Source: Urechidicola croceus
GTDB lineage: Bacteria; Bacteroidota; Bacteroidia; Flavobacteriales; Flavobacteriaceae
Length of the DNA: 64,000 bases
Direction: 5' to 3'
Assembly (NCBI GenBank): GCA_905181865.1
Contig: CAJIZG010000003.1
Location: 186,001-250,000, forward strand
The notes below the pieces were generated by a model, which saw only the letters and a list, made by a program, of their open reading frames with translations, was not told the DNA's origin and ran no database searches. Positions 11,308 through 20,456 of the stretch are shown piece after piece. A program made the position numbers and the translations under genes. The stretch's first letter is position 1; each line of letters starts with the position of its first letter.

Positions 11308-12645
11308 ATGCATAAATTTTTCTTAACAGTACTCATCTTATTTTTCTTTTGTTCTTGTAATACTGACGATGCCCATTCAATTCCCGAGATTGAAGATGAC
11401 CTAACACTATTAATGGAGGAAGATGAAAAATTGATAAATGAAAAGCCTAACATTCTATTAATTATTGCAGACGATATGGGGGTGGATGTAACACCAGGAT
11501 ATGACAATGGCCATTTAAAACCAAGCATGCCAACACTAGAAAGTATGATAAATTCTGGAATTACATTTAATAATGTTTGGTCCAATCCAACATGTACACC
11601 AACAAGGGCAACTTTATTAACGGGCAAATATGGATTTAGAACAAACGTAACCAAAGTAGATGACGTGCTTTCTGCTTCAGAAACTTCAATTCAATCTTAT
11701 CTAAACTCAAGCAGTGCTTCTGAATATACCAGCGCAGTTATAGGGAAATGGCATCTATCAAAAAATGTTAGCCACCCCAATACTATGGGGATTGATTATT
11801 ATGCTGGTGTTCTAGGTGGTGGTGTTCAATCTTATTGGAACTGGCCATTAGTTGAGAATGGAATGGCTGCAACTTCAAACGAATACTCGACGACCAAGTT
11901 TACTGATTTAGCCATAGATTGGGTTTCTAATCAATCCAAACCATGGTTCTTGTGGCTAGCTTACAATGCTCCGCACACTCCATTCCATGTACCTCCAAGC
12001 AGTTTGCATGCTCAAGGAAACTTACCCGAAGATGACGCTAGTATTGATGCAAACCCTCTACCCTATTATTTGGCTATGATTGAGGCCATGGATAGTGAAA
12101 TGGGTAGACTTATAAATTCGATGAGTCAAGAAGAAAAGGACAATACTATAATTATTTTTATAGGAGATAATGGCACCCCAGGCCAAGTAACTCAAGGTGC
12201 TCCAAAAACAAGAGCTAAAGGAAGTATTTATCAAGGTGGCGTAAATGTACCCATGGTTATAAGCGGAAAAAATGTAACGCGGTCAAATACTTCAGAAAAT
12301 GCGCTAATCAATACAACCGATTTATTTGCAACCATAGTAAATATTGCTGAAATTAGTTTAGCTCAAATAAATGATAGTAAGAGTTTTTATGAATTACTAT
12401 CAGACAGTTCTTCTGAAAAAAGAACGTATACATATGCCGAAAATAGGCAAGACTCTGGAGATTCTGATGTAACTATCAGAAATACCACCCATAAATACTT
12501 GCTGTTTGATGATGGCTCAGAAAAATTCTATGAACTAAATACCGGAGAATTAGAAGATACAGATTTATTATTAAGTTCTTTAAGTTCTGAAAACGAAGCC
12601 ATAAAAACAAAATTAATTAATAAAATGGCCGAATTAAAACAATAA
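11308..12645 (+). CDS. Secreted lipoprotein sulfatase (Cys-type arylsulfatase family)
   Basis: Lipobox-like signal FFFCSCNTDD; NILLIIADDMGVD; CTPTRATLLTGKYGFR formylglycine motif; KWHLS. Start at internal ATG 11308 preferred over 11266. Confidence 0.88.
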   Translation: MHKFFLTVLILFFFCSCNTDDAHSIPEIEDDLTLLMEEDEKLINEKPNILLIIADDMGVDVTPGYDNGHLKPSMPTLESMINSGITFNNVWSNPTCTPTRATLLTGKYGFRTNVTKVDDVLSASETSIQSYLNSSSASEYTSAVIGKWHLSKNVSHPNTMGIDYYAGVLGGGVQSYWNWPLVENGMAATSNEYSTTKFTDLAIDWVSNQSKPWFLWLAYNAPHTPFHVPPSSLHAQGNLPEDDASIDANPLPYYLAMIEAMDSEMGRLINSMSQEEKDNTIIIFIGDNGTPGQVTQGAPKTRAKGSIYQGGVNVPMVISGKNVTRSNTSENALINTTDLFATIVNIAEISLAQINDSKSFYELLSDSSSEKRTYTYAENRQDSGDSDVTIRNTTHKYLLFDDGSEKFYELNTGELEDTDLLLSSLSSENEAIKTKLINKMAELKQ

Positions 12646-12646
12646 C

Positions 12647-13012
12647 TTATTGTTTCTTAAAAAGCTGCGGAAAAATAAGTATACTTCCCAATAGAAAAGA
12701 TAAAGTCATCAACATTCCTGAAACCATGACAACGTACTTAAACCAAGTCACTCCCAACCACATCAAATAAATTCCTCCTAAAGTTAATAGAATTGATACA
12801 AATGGCTCAATCATTAAAAACCGTTTAACCTTTCTATTGACGCTAGTTGTTGCCAATAATCCTGAAAGTAAAAAGAATATAATTGATAAAGAAAGTATAT
12901 GATTGTGAACCAATGTTAAAATTTCACGCCTTGACTCCTTAAATTTCATAACCTTGGCATCTTCATCAAATTCATTCCCCAAATATTGCATTTCAATTCC
13001 ATCAGAATCCAT
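12647..13012 (-). CDS. Small membrane protein of unknown function (probably N-terminally extended to about 13105)
   Basis: Hydrophobic segments; in-frame coding-like upstream extension without an ATG (see findings). Confidence 0.55.
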   Translation of the reverse strand: MDSDGIEMQYLGNEFDEDAKVMKFKESRREILTLVHNHILSLSIIFFLLSGLLATTSVNRKVKRFLMIEPFVSILLTLGGIYLMWLGVTWFKYVVMVSGMLMTLSFLLGSILIFPQLFKKQ

Positions 13013-13138
13013 TTCTGTTGTATCATTTACAAATAGTAGACCTGAATAATGTCCAACACTTAATACGACTAAAAATAAAGCAATTAATATTTTTCTTATT
13101 AAAATCTACTTGCAATCTCACAAAACTATAAACAAAAA

Positions 13139-13162
13139 AAACCTCCCATTTCTGGGAGGTTC
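13139..13162. terminator. Bidirectional terminator downstream of rpsA
   Basis: ACCTCCCA-tttc-TGGGAGGT stem flanked by A- and T-runs. Confidence 0.8.
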
Positions 13163-13200
13163 AATTTTAAAAACTGTGTTCTAATTATTGGAAGCAATGA

Positions 13201-15516
13201 TTAAACTTTACCGTCCATTTTATCTTTCAACGCTTGTAACGCATCATTAGCATCACCTATTGTTGGTTTTTCAACATCTTGAGATTTCTTAGCTGCAGCG
13301 CTAATATTTCTCTTTTCTTCCGCTCTAAATATAGCAGAGTGAGAAATTACAATTCTTCTATACTCTTTGTTAAATTCTAATATTTTGAAATCAACAACTT
13401 CACCATTTACAATCTTAGCGCCGTCTTCTTTAGACATATGACGTCCAGGAACAAATGCATCTACTCCGTCTTCTAAAACTACGATAGCTCCTTTGTCAGT
13501 AACTTCTTTTACTGTACCAGAATGAACAGAATCAATTGTATATTTAACTTCATGTTTGTCCCATGGATTATCCTGCGTTTGCTTGTGTCCTAAATTCAAC
13601 TTACGACCCTCAACATCCAATTCTAATACTTGAACAGCAAGTTTATCACCTATTGCTGTAAAATCAGATGGGTGCTTCACTTTCTTAGTCCATGATAAGT
13701 CAGAAATATAAACTAACCCATCAATTCCTTCTTCTAATTCAACAAATACACCAAAGTTTGTATAATTCCTTACAATACCCTCATGTGTAGATCCTACAGG
13801 ATATTTCTTAGTAATATCTGTCCATGGATCTGGATGTAATTGTTTGATACCTAATGACATTTTACGATCATCTCTATCTAATGTTAAGATAACAGCATCT
13901 ATCTCATCACCAACTTTTACGAAATCCTGAGCAGAACGTAAGTGAGTCGACCAAGACATTTCAGAAACGTGTACCAATCCTTCTACTCCTGTAGAAACTT
14001 CAATGAACGCGCCATAATCTGCAATTACAACTACTTTTCCTTTTACTTGATCTCCAACTTTAAGATCTGCATTTAAAGCATCCCAAGGGTGCGCGCTTAA
14101 TTGCTTTAATCCTAATTGAATTCTTGTTTTTTGATCATCAAAATCAAGAATTACAACATTCAGTTTTTGATCTAATTCTAAAATTTCACTTGGATGATTA
14201 ATTCTACTCCAAGATAAATCTGTAATATGAACTAATCCATCAACACCACCTAAATCAACAAAGACACCGTAAGAAGTAATGTTTTTAACAACACCTTCTA
14301 ATACTTGACCTTTTTCTAATTTACCGATGATTTCTTTTTTCTGTAATTCGATATCAGCTTCAATCAATGCTTTATGCGAAACTACAACATTTTTAAATTC
14401 GTGATTGATTTTCACAACTTTGAATTCCATTGTTTTCTCTACGTACTGATCGTAATCTCTAATAGGCTTCACATCAATTTGAGAACCTGGTAAGAATGCT
14501 TCAATTCCAAATACGTCAACGATCATACCTCCACGAGTTCTACATTTTACAAATCCATTAACTACTTCACCAGATTCATGCGCAGCATTTACGCGATCCC
14601 ATGCCTTAATTACACGTGCTTTTTTATGAGACAATACTAATTGACCTGTAATATCTTCTCTTTTATCAACCAATACCTCAACAACATCACCTACTGCTAA
14701 GCTTGGGTTGTAACGGAATTCATTTAAGGAAATAACTCCTTCAGATTTAGAGTTAATATCTATAATTACTTCACGCTCATTTTTTCTAACAACCGTTCCT
14801 TCAATTACTTCTCTTTCTGTTACGAAACCTACAGTACCTTCTAAAGCTGCTTCAAAGGCTTTTAATTTATCCTCTTCAACTTCTTCAATACCTTGCTCGT
14901 ATTTATGCCAATTGAAATTTTCTAAAAACTCTTCTGGCGTTGCAGCAGTATTTTCTTCTTCTTCAACTAATTCTAATTTTTCCTCTACCTCTTCATCTGC
15001 TACTTCTGCAACAGGCTCATCAATTACTTCTGCAACTGATTCTTCTAATGCTTCAGGAACAGATTCTTCAGCCACTACCGTTTCTTTTGCAGCAACTGCT
15101 TCCTCAACAACTACTGCTTCTTTTTTTGTTTCTTCTGACACTTCTTTTTGTTTTGATTTTACTTCTTTTGATTCTTCTGTCGTATAGAAAGCTTGAGCAC
15201 CTAAATCTTCTACCAAGACAGTATAAAATATGGCTCTGTACTTATTTCTATTCGATTTACCGATTTTCTCAATCGCAGAAACAATAGCAGCATCTAATGC
15301 ATCACTATCTTCTAAGCCTAACTTTTTAATTAAAAAGTTTTTCTTAATTGCTTCTAATTCTTTTTTGTCTGAACTGGATACTTTTTCGGAGTCCGCTTTG
15401 TAGATTAAAGGTCCTAAACCTTTTGTTACGGCTGCTAATAAATCAGCGTTTAATCCCAATCCTAATTTTTCAACCTCGCTAGTATAAAGGTCAATCTTTT
15501 CTTGTAATTTTGACAT
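13201..15516 (-). CDS. rpsA: 30S ribosomal protein S1 with N-terminal DUF2853-like domain and acidic linker
   Basis: Six S1 repeats readable (e.g. GVVKNITSYGVFVDLGGVDGLVHITDLSW); aa ~1-113 resemble DUF2853 (KVTKGLGP-type motif, KNFLIKKLGL, SNRNKYRAIFY); aa ~114-190 E/V/A-rich. Confidence 0.93.
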   Translation of the reverse strand: MSKLQEKIDLYTSEVEKLGLGLNADLLAAVTKGLGPLIYKADSEKVSSSDKKELEAIKKNFLIKKLGLEDSDALDAAIVSAIEKIGKSNRNKYRAIFYTVLVEDLGAQAFYTTEESKEVKSKQKEVSEETKKEAVVVEEAVAAKETVVAEESVPEALEESVAEVIDEPVAEVADEEVEEKLELVEEEENTAATPEEFLENFNWHKYEQGIEEVEEDKLKAFEAALEGTVGFVTEREVIEGTVVRKNEREVIIDINSKSEGVISLNEFRYNPSLAVGDVVEVLVDKREDITGQLVLSHKKARVIKAWDRVNAAHESGEVVNGFVKCRTRGGMIVDVFGIEAFLPGSQIDVKPIRDYDQYVEKTMEFKVVKINHEFKNVVVSHKALIEADIELQKKEIIGKLEKGQVLEGVVKNITSYGVFVDLGGVDGLVHITDLSWSRINHPSEILELDQKLNVVILDFDDQKTRIQLGLKQLSAHPWDALNADLKVGDQVKGKVVVIADYGAFIEVSTGVEGLVHVSEMSWSTHLRSAQDFVKVGDEIDAVILTLDRDDRKMSLGIKQLHPDPWTDITKKYPVGSTHEGIVRNYTNFGVFVELEEGIDGLVYISDLSWTKKVKHPSDFTAIGDKLAVQVLELDVEGRKLNLGHKQTQDNPWDKHEVKYTIDSVHSGTVKEVTDKGAIVVLEDGVDAFVPGRHMSKEDGAKIVNGEVVDFKILEFNKEYRRIVISHSAIFRAEEKRNISAAAKKSQDVEKPTIGDANDALQALKDKMDGKV

Positions 15517-15639
15517 AGTGCCTAAATTTAAATTGTATCTTACTTAAAACCAGGTTTTTAAACGAAATTCTCTATAAGAGAAATTAATATAATTTAGATG
15601 CTCAACCCTCTTCAAAACCTGTACTCGTAAAAAGGAGTG

Positions 15640-15647
15640 CAAATTTA
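15640..15647 (-). promoter_or_regulatory. Bacteroidota -7 box (TAAATTTG on minus strand) for rpsA
   Basis: CAAATTTA on plus strand about 125 bp upstream of the rpsA start, implying a leader of more than 100 nt. Confidence 0.5.
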
Positions 15648-15736
15648 CAAATAGTTGTCAACAAAAGCAACTAATATTTATCTAATTATTTCTAGCCTAT
15701 TAAGCGAGAATTAGACGCCTGTTTTTAAATCTCAAA

Positions 15737-16492
15737 TCAATCAATCCAATGCTTAAAATCTCTGACTTTTTCTCTACTCACAATTATTTCTTGTTCACTA
15801 TAATTATTCAAAATCACCCTTAAACGGCTATTGGTATATGAAATAATATCTTTGATCGCGTTTATATGTACATAAAACTTTCGACTGACTCTAAAGAATT
15901 TGGTAGGATCTAATTTGTCTTCTAATTTTTCTAATGTTAGATCTATTAAATAAGCGCGTTTCGAATTGGTATATAGGTAAGAACCTTTATTCTCACTATA
16001 CAAACATTCTATTTCATCTGTGAAAATAATTTTGAGATGTTGCCCTATTTTAATCGTAAATCGTTCTTTATAACGTTTATCGAAAGGATTTGCCAATAAT
16101 TTTTTGATTTGTTCTAAATCGACTTGAATACCCTGTTTTTCTGGTTTATTGATGCTAAATTTCGCAATGGCATTTTCTAGTTCTTCGTCATCAATTGGCT
16201 TTAACAAATAGTCAATACTGTTTAATTTAAACGCCTTTAGTGCATACTCATCATAAGCAGTCGTGAAAATAATTGGACTCTCCACGTTGACTTGCTCAAA
16301 TATTTCAAATGACAATCCGTCCGATAATTGAATATCTAATAAGATTAAATCTGGGTGCTCATTAGTCTTAAACCAATGTACAGATTCTTTTACTGAATGT
16401 AACATGGCAAGCGCCTCAATATTAATTTCTGTAAGCATTCTTTTCAATCTTCTCGCTGAAGGCTTTTCATCTTCAATAATAATTACGTTCAT
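15737..16492 (-). CDS. LytTR-family response regulator
   Basis: REC (MNVIIIEDEKPSARRLKRML...DLILLDIQLSDG...KPIDDEEL) plus LytTR (FFRVSRKFYVHINAIKDI). Confidence 0.92.
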   Translation of the reverse strand: MNVIIIEDEKPSARRLKRMLTEINIEALAMLHSVKESVHWFKTNEHPDLILLDIQLSDGLSFEIFEQVNVESPIIFTTAYDEYALKAFKLNSIDYLLKPIDDEELENAIAKFSINKPEKQGIQVDLEQIKKLLANPFDKRYKERFTIKIGQHLKIIFTDEIECLYSENKGSYLYTNSKRAYLIDLTLEKLEDKLDPTKFFRVSRKFYVHINAIKDIISYTNSRLRVILNNYSEQEIIVSREKVRDFKHWID

Positions 16493-16498
16493 AAGCGA

Positions 16499-16807
16499 TT
16501 AATAATCAAATGTGTCTTTGTCCATATACTCTTTAACCTTTCTATCTTCCCATTCTTTGGTAAAAGCAATATTTCTTCCAAAAACGCCTAAACAATGAAA
16601 GAACAAACCAATTCCCCAAAAGAATGCTGTAAAAAAGTGACCGTATTGAAAGAAACTTTCAGCGGCATCTAAGTTGATAAAAATGGACCACCATATAAAT
16701 ATATTTACTGCTAAATACCAAAATAAATGCCAATAAAAACCTTTGATTCTTTTTATTTTCTTTTGTGCTCTTAAATATTTTTGTTCTTCTATATATTTGT
16801 TTTCCAT
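16499..16807 (-). CDS. 2TM domain-containing protein
   Basis: YLRAQKKIKRIKGFYWHLFWYLAVNIFIWW...FGRNIAFTKEWEDRKVKEYMDKD; paralogous to the C-terminal part of the neighbouring kinase ORF. Confidence 0.8.
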   Translation of the reverse strand: MENKYIEEQKYLRAQKKIKRIKGFYWHLFWYLAVNIFIWWSIFINLDAAESFFQYGHFFTAFFWGIGLFFHCLGVFGRNIAFTKEWEDRKVKEYMDKDTFDY

Positions 16808-16818
16808 TTTCTTGTTTT

Positions 16819-18135
16819 TTAAAAATTATCTTTATTCATTAATTGACGTATTTTTCTTTCTTCCCAATTGGCACCATACCCAAATACCGTAAAGGCTTGA
16901 ATAACGATCCCTAACCCCCAACCGAACAAGGGGTACCAAAACCAGTGGTGACCAGACGAAGTTTTAAGGTTTATATATATTAAAAAAGGGATTACAACAC
17001 AATACGCTATTGCACTTCCATAAAATCCTTTTAAATCATCTACTTGCTTTTTTGCTCTAATGTATTTGTTACTATCGGTTATATAGGCTGTTTTCATTAT
17101 TTTAATTTTTTGAGTTAATAAAGGTAGTTTTACCTTAAAAATCGTACTGTCCTTTGTTATTTCAACCTTTACTTTTGAAACCAAAGCATACCGCTGAATA
17201 ATATTTTTTAGCCCAACTTTTGTACTTTTCTCAAGTGAATTCTTGGGATTTAAGTTATTCTGAATTACCAATAAGCCGTTCTCTTCATAAATTTCTATAC
17301 GCAATGGGTTTTCTGAAGTAATTATATTGTGTTTTACGGCATTCTCTAGTAATAATTGTAAAGCCAACGGCACTATTTTAAGCGCTGGATCCGAAACTGT
17401 TTCTGGAATACTGAAGGTAATACCGTCTTCAAATCTCATTTTTAAAAGTTCCATATAAGTCTTGGCAAACTTTAATTCATCTTCTAACGATATCAAATCT
17501 TTGTCTTTTTGCTCCAGCACATAGCGATAAACTTTAGACAATTTAGTCGTAAATTTCCCTGCCGACTTTGGGTTTTCTTCTATCAAGGAAGTCAGCACAT
17601 TTAAACTATTAAATAAAAAATGTGGATCTAATTGATTCTTTAAAGATTCAAACTTGGCAGATTCTGTTTTTGCGACTAACTGTGATTCTGTTACTTTATT
17701 TTTTTGATACTTGTTATAAAAGTATATAAATTGAAAAATGGCTAATATTGTTAAGGTTATCCAAAGTCCAAACTGATAATTCCAAACGGTTTCTGTTGCA
17801 ATAATCTGCTCTATCGATCTTTTTTCATAGACAACAGCTGTTAAGAGCCTTAAAACAAACAAACCGGTCACGGTTATTACAATCGAACCAAGGACTCCTG
17901 CTGAAATTCTTTTTAATCGATCTCCAATTTTCCAATCTCTTTTTTCAAGATATTTGAAGTAAATCAAATTTGAAAAACCCAAAACAAAAGAATATAATTG
18001 ATCAAATGAAAACCGTATCAGTAATTCTTGTGTACTTTCAAACTGAAACCCCTTATCTGAAAAAGCTAATTCTATTATAAAAATAACACATCCAATACTA
18101 AAAGTGATGGCTATATTTTTTCTTAGATTATTCAT
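16819..18135 (-). CDS. LytS-type sensor histidine kinase with a C-terminal 2TM domain in the same ORF
   Basis: LKNQLDPHFLFNSLNVLTSLIEENP (His_kinase), LLLENAVKHNI; tail MKTAYITDSNKYIRAKKQVDDLKGFYGS...WEERKIRQLMNKDNF. Confidence 0.88.
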   Translation of the reverse strand: MNNLRKNIAITFSIGCVIFIIELAFSDKGFQFESTQELLIRFSFDQLYSFVLGFSNLIYFKYLEKRDWKIGDRLKRISAGVLGSIVITVTGLFVLRLLTAVVYEKRSIEQIIATETVWNYQFGLWITLTILAIFQFIYFYNKYQKNKVTESQLVAKTESAKFESLKNQLDPHFLFNSLNVLTSLIEENPKSAGKFTTKLSKVYRYVLEQKDKDLISLEDELKFAKTYMELLKMRFEDGITFSIPETVSDPALKIVPLALQLLLENAVKHNIITSENPLRIEIYEENGLLVIQNNLNPKNSLEKSTKVGLKNIIQRYALVSKVKVEITKDSTIFKVKLPLLTQKIKIMKTAYITDSNKYIRAKKQVDDLKGFYGSAIAYCVVIPFLIYINLKTSSGHHWFWYPLFGWGLGIVIQAFTVFGYGANWEERKIRQLMNKDNF

Positions 18136-18672
18136 TCCTAAAATTTTAATTCCTACGTAATATTTCGATGGTCCTCGCTATTCAACCCTTGATTGGGTCT
18201 TAATCTTTTTAGCATGCCCAGACCAAATGTAAGATTTGTATTTTGAACTTTTTAAGTTATTCTGGATTCTTAGAATTTACGACTCCTTATTTCTTGTTTT
18301 TTCTTGATTAAATTCTAATAAAGAAAGACAAAGTATAATGAGGATAGGTAATCGTTTCATCCTACTCATTCATTTTAAATTTGATTGAAACTTAACTGCT
18401 AAAAGGTCTGTTTTCTGACCAGCGAATTTTACAGTTTGAAAAAAAGACATATTCTCTTTTTGATGTTGGTGTGCTTCCTAATAATGTTTTCATAATACTT
18501 TGTTTTTAATTACAGGCCAAATGTCTACCAAAAGCCACGGTTTAAAAATTGTTAAGTGCTGAATTGTTAAAATTTAAGGATGGATTGTAGATAATTATAA
18601 TAAACCAATCAACTGCCATTCAGAATCTAAAGAAAACCCTACAGAAATTAGACCAAATATATAAGTAAACCG

Positions 18673-18680
18673 TACCTTTG
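18673..18680 (+). promoter_or_regulatory. Bacteroidota -7 box TACCTTTG
   Basis: TAnnTTTG match 25 bp upstream of the PPIase start. Confidence 0.5.
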
Positions 18681-18704
18681 CAGTCTCAATAAAAAAAATA
18701 GAAA

Positions 18705-19637
18705 ATGAATAACGGTTTATACGCTAAATTCAACACTTCAAAAGGAGTGATTTTAGTTAATTTAGAGTTTGAAAAAACTCCAGGCACAGTAGGTAACTTT
18801 GTAGCACTTACAGAAGGTAACATGGAAAATGAGGTAAAGCCTCAAGGAGCACCATATTATGATGGTTTAAAATTTCACCGAGTGATTACAGATTTCATGA
18901 TACAAGGTGGTTGCCCACAAGGATCTGGAACTGGAAATCCAGGATATAGTTTTGATGACGAATTTCATCCAGATTTAAAGCATGACAAGCCAGGTATTTT
19001 ATCAATGGCCAATTCTGGTCCTGCGACGAATGGAAGTCAATTTTTTATAACACACGTTGAAACTCCTTGGTTAGACAACAAACATTCTATTTTTGGAAAT
19101 GTTATTGAAGGTCAAGAAGTTGTTGATACCGTGGCTCAAGGTGATTCTTTAGATACTATTGAAATTGTAAGAGTTGGTGAAGCGGCTGAAAAATTTAATG
19201 CGATTGAAGCTTTTAGAACATTTGAAGGTGCTCGTGAAGCTAATATTGCAAAAGAATTAAAAGTACAACAAGAAGTGATGGAAGCTGCAGCAGTAGGATT
19301 TAATACTACTGACAGTGGATTGCGTTATAAAATCCTTCAAAATGGAAACGGCAAACAGGCTACAAAAGGAGCCATGGTATCTGTGCATTATAAAGGACAA
19401 TTATTAGATGGAACTGTATTTGATTCATCTTACAAAAGAAAAGAGCCTATCGATTTTAACGTTGGTGTAGGTCAGGTAATTTCTGGATGGGACGAAGGAA
19501 TTCAATTATTAAAAGTGGGTGATAAAGCTCGTTTTGTAGTTCCATCAAACTTAGCCTATGGAAGCAGCGGTGCTGGAGGTGCAATTCCACCAGACGCTAT
19601 TTTAATATTCGATGTAGAATTAATGGATGTAAAATAA
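18705..19637 (+). CDS. Dual-family peptidyl-prolyl isomerase (cyclophilin-FKBP fusion)
   Basis: Cyclophilin half (YYDGLKFHRVITDFMIQGGCPQGSGTGNPGY...NGSQFFITH) then FKBP half (GAMVSVHYKGQLLDGTVFDSSY...IPPDAILIFDVELMDVK). Confidence 0.92.
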   Translation: MNNGLYAKFNTSKGVILVNLEFEKTPGTVGNFVALTEGNMENEVKPQGAPYYDGLKFHRVITDFMIQGGCPQGSGTGNPGYSFDDEFHPDLKHDKPGILSMANSGPATNGSQFFITHVETPWLDNKHSIFGNVIEGQEVVDTVAQGDSLDTIEIVRVGEAAEKFNAIEAFRTFEGAREANIAKELKVQQEVMEAAAVGFNTTDSGLRYKILQNGNGKQATKGAMVSVHYKGQLLDGTVFDSSYKRKEPIDFNVGVGQVISGWDEGIQLLKVGDKARFVVPSNLAYGSSGAGGAIPPDAILIFDVELMDVK

Positions 19638-19674
19638 TTTATCGCTATCCAGCAATTAGAAAGTATTAAAAATA

Positions 19675-19724
19675 AAAAATCTTGAAACCAACTATTTAAA
19701 AAATAGGGTGTCAAGATTTTTTTT
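19675..19724. terminator. Terminator between PPIase and rhomboid genes
   Basis: AAAAATCTTGA...TCAAGATTTTT inverted repeat followed by a T-run between convergent genes. Confidence 0.7.
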
Positions 19725-19744
19725 GTTTTAGTATATCCTGAGCA

Positions 19745-20398
19745 CTAAACTAGTTTCTTCGCAAATACAAAAAGTAAAATTATAGGTATCCCCAAAATAA
19801 GAACCATTCTAAAATTTGTATCTATAACACTTGGTACTAATACCAAGGTTAAAACAAAACCGGCAATGGCTCCACCTAAATGGGCGCTATGACCTATATT
19901 CCCTATTCCTTTTTTCATTCCATAGACTGAATAAATCAAATATCCTAATCCGAAAACATATCCAGGTATATCAAAAAATGGTAAAAGTATAAATCCTAAT
20001 TTCATTTCTGGGTATAACATAATTCCGGCATAAATAATTCCCATAACCGCGCCTGAAGCACCAACGGCACTATAATATAAGTTGTCTTTGTGAAATACAT
20101 ACGCCAACCAGTTACCAACCAATAAACTCACAAAATATAGTATCAGAAAAAAAGGTACACCTACCCTATCTATTACGCTGTCAGCAAAAAAATAAAGGGT
20201 CAGCATATTAAATATTAGATGTGACATATCTACATGTAAAAACCCCGAACTCAACAAACGTATATATTCACCCTGTTTTACAGCACCAACTTGAAATTTA
20301 TATTTGTTAAAAAAAGAAAGGTCCTTAAATCCTTTGTAGGAGAGCAGTCCATTCGCTGCAAGTATCAATAAAATAATGGGATTTATATCTGGATTCAT
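19745..20398 (-). CDS. Rhomboid family intramembrane serine protease
   Basis: HLIFNMLTLYFF, SAVGASGAVMG (GxSG), NIGHSAHLGGAIAG. Confidence 0.92.
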   Translation of the reverse strand: MNPDINPIILLILAANGLLSYKGFKDLSFFNKYKFQVGAVKQGEYIRLLSSGFLHVDMSHLIFNMLTLYFFADSVIDRVGVPFFLILYFVSLLVGNWLAYVFHKDNLYYSAVGASGAVMGIIYAGIMLYPEMKLGFILLPFFDIPGYVFGLGYLIYSVYGMKKGIGNIGHSAHLGGAIAGFVLTLVLVPSVIDTNFRMVLILGIPIILLFVFAKKLV

Positions 20399-20456
20399 TT
20401 TTGTGTTTTTATGTTCTCAAAGATAAAATTATATCCGATATTTGTAGCCTTTTATA

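Noticed and set aside
11238-11654. 138-aa minus-strand ORF opposite the sulfatase
   Set aside because: Antisense shadow of a convincing sulfatase reading frame.
14912-15287. Plus-strand ORFs (91 and 115 aa, Ser/Thr- or Leu-rich) opposite rpsA
   Set aside because: They are antisense translations of the acidic GAA/GTT/GCA-rich linker of S1; composition is an artefact of the repeat.
18136-18704. A second LytTR-type operator upstream of the first kinase operon
   Set aside because: Only a weak AATTGTTAA repeat at 15-bp spacing was found, not the two-turn spacing expected; not reported as a site.
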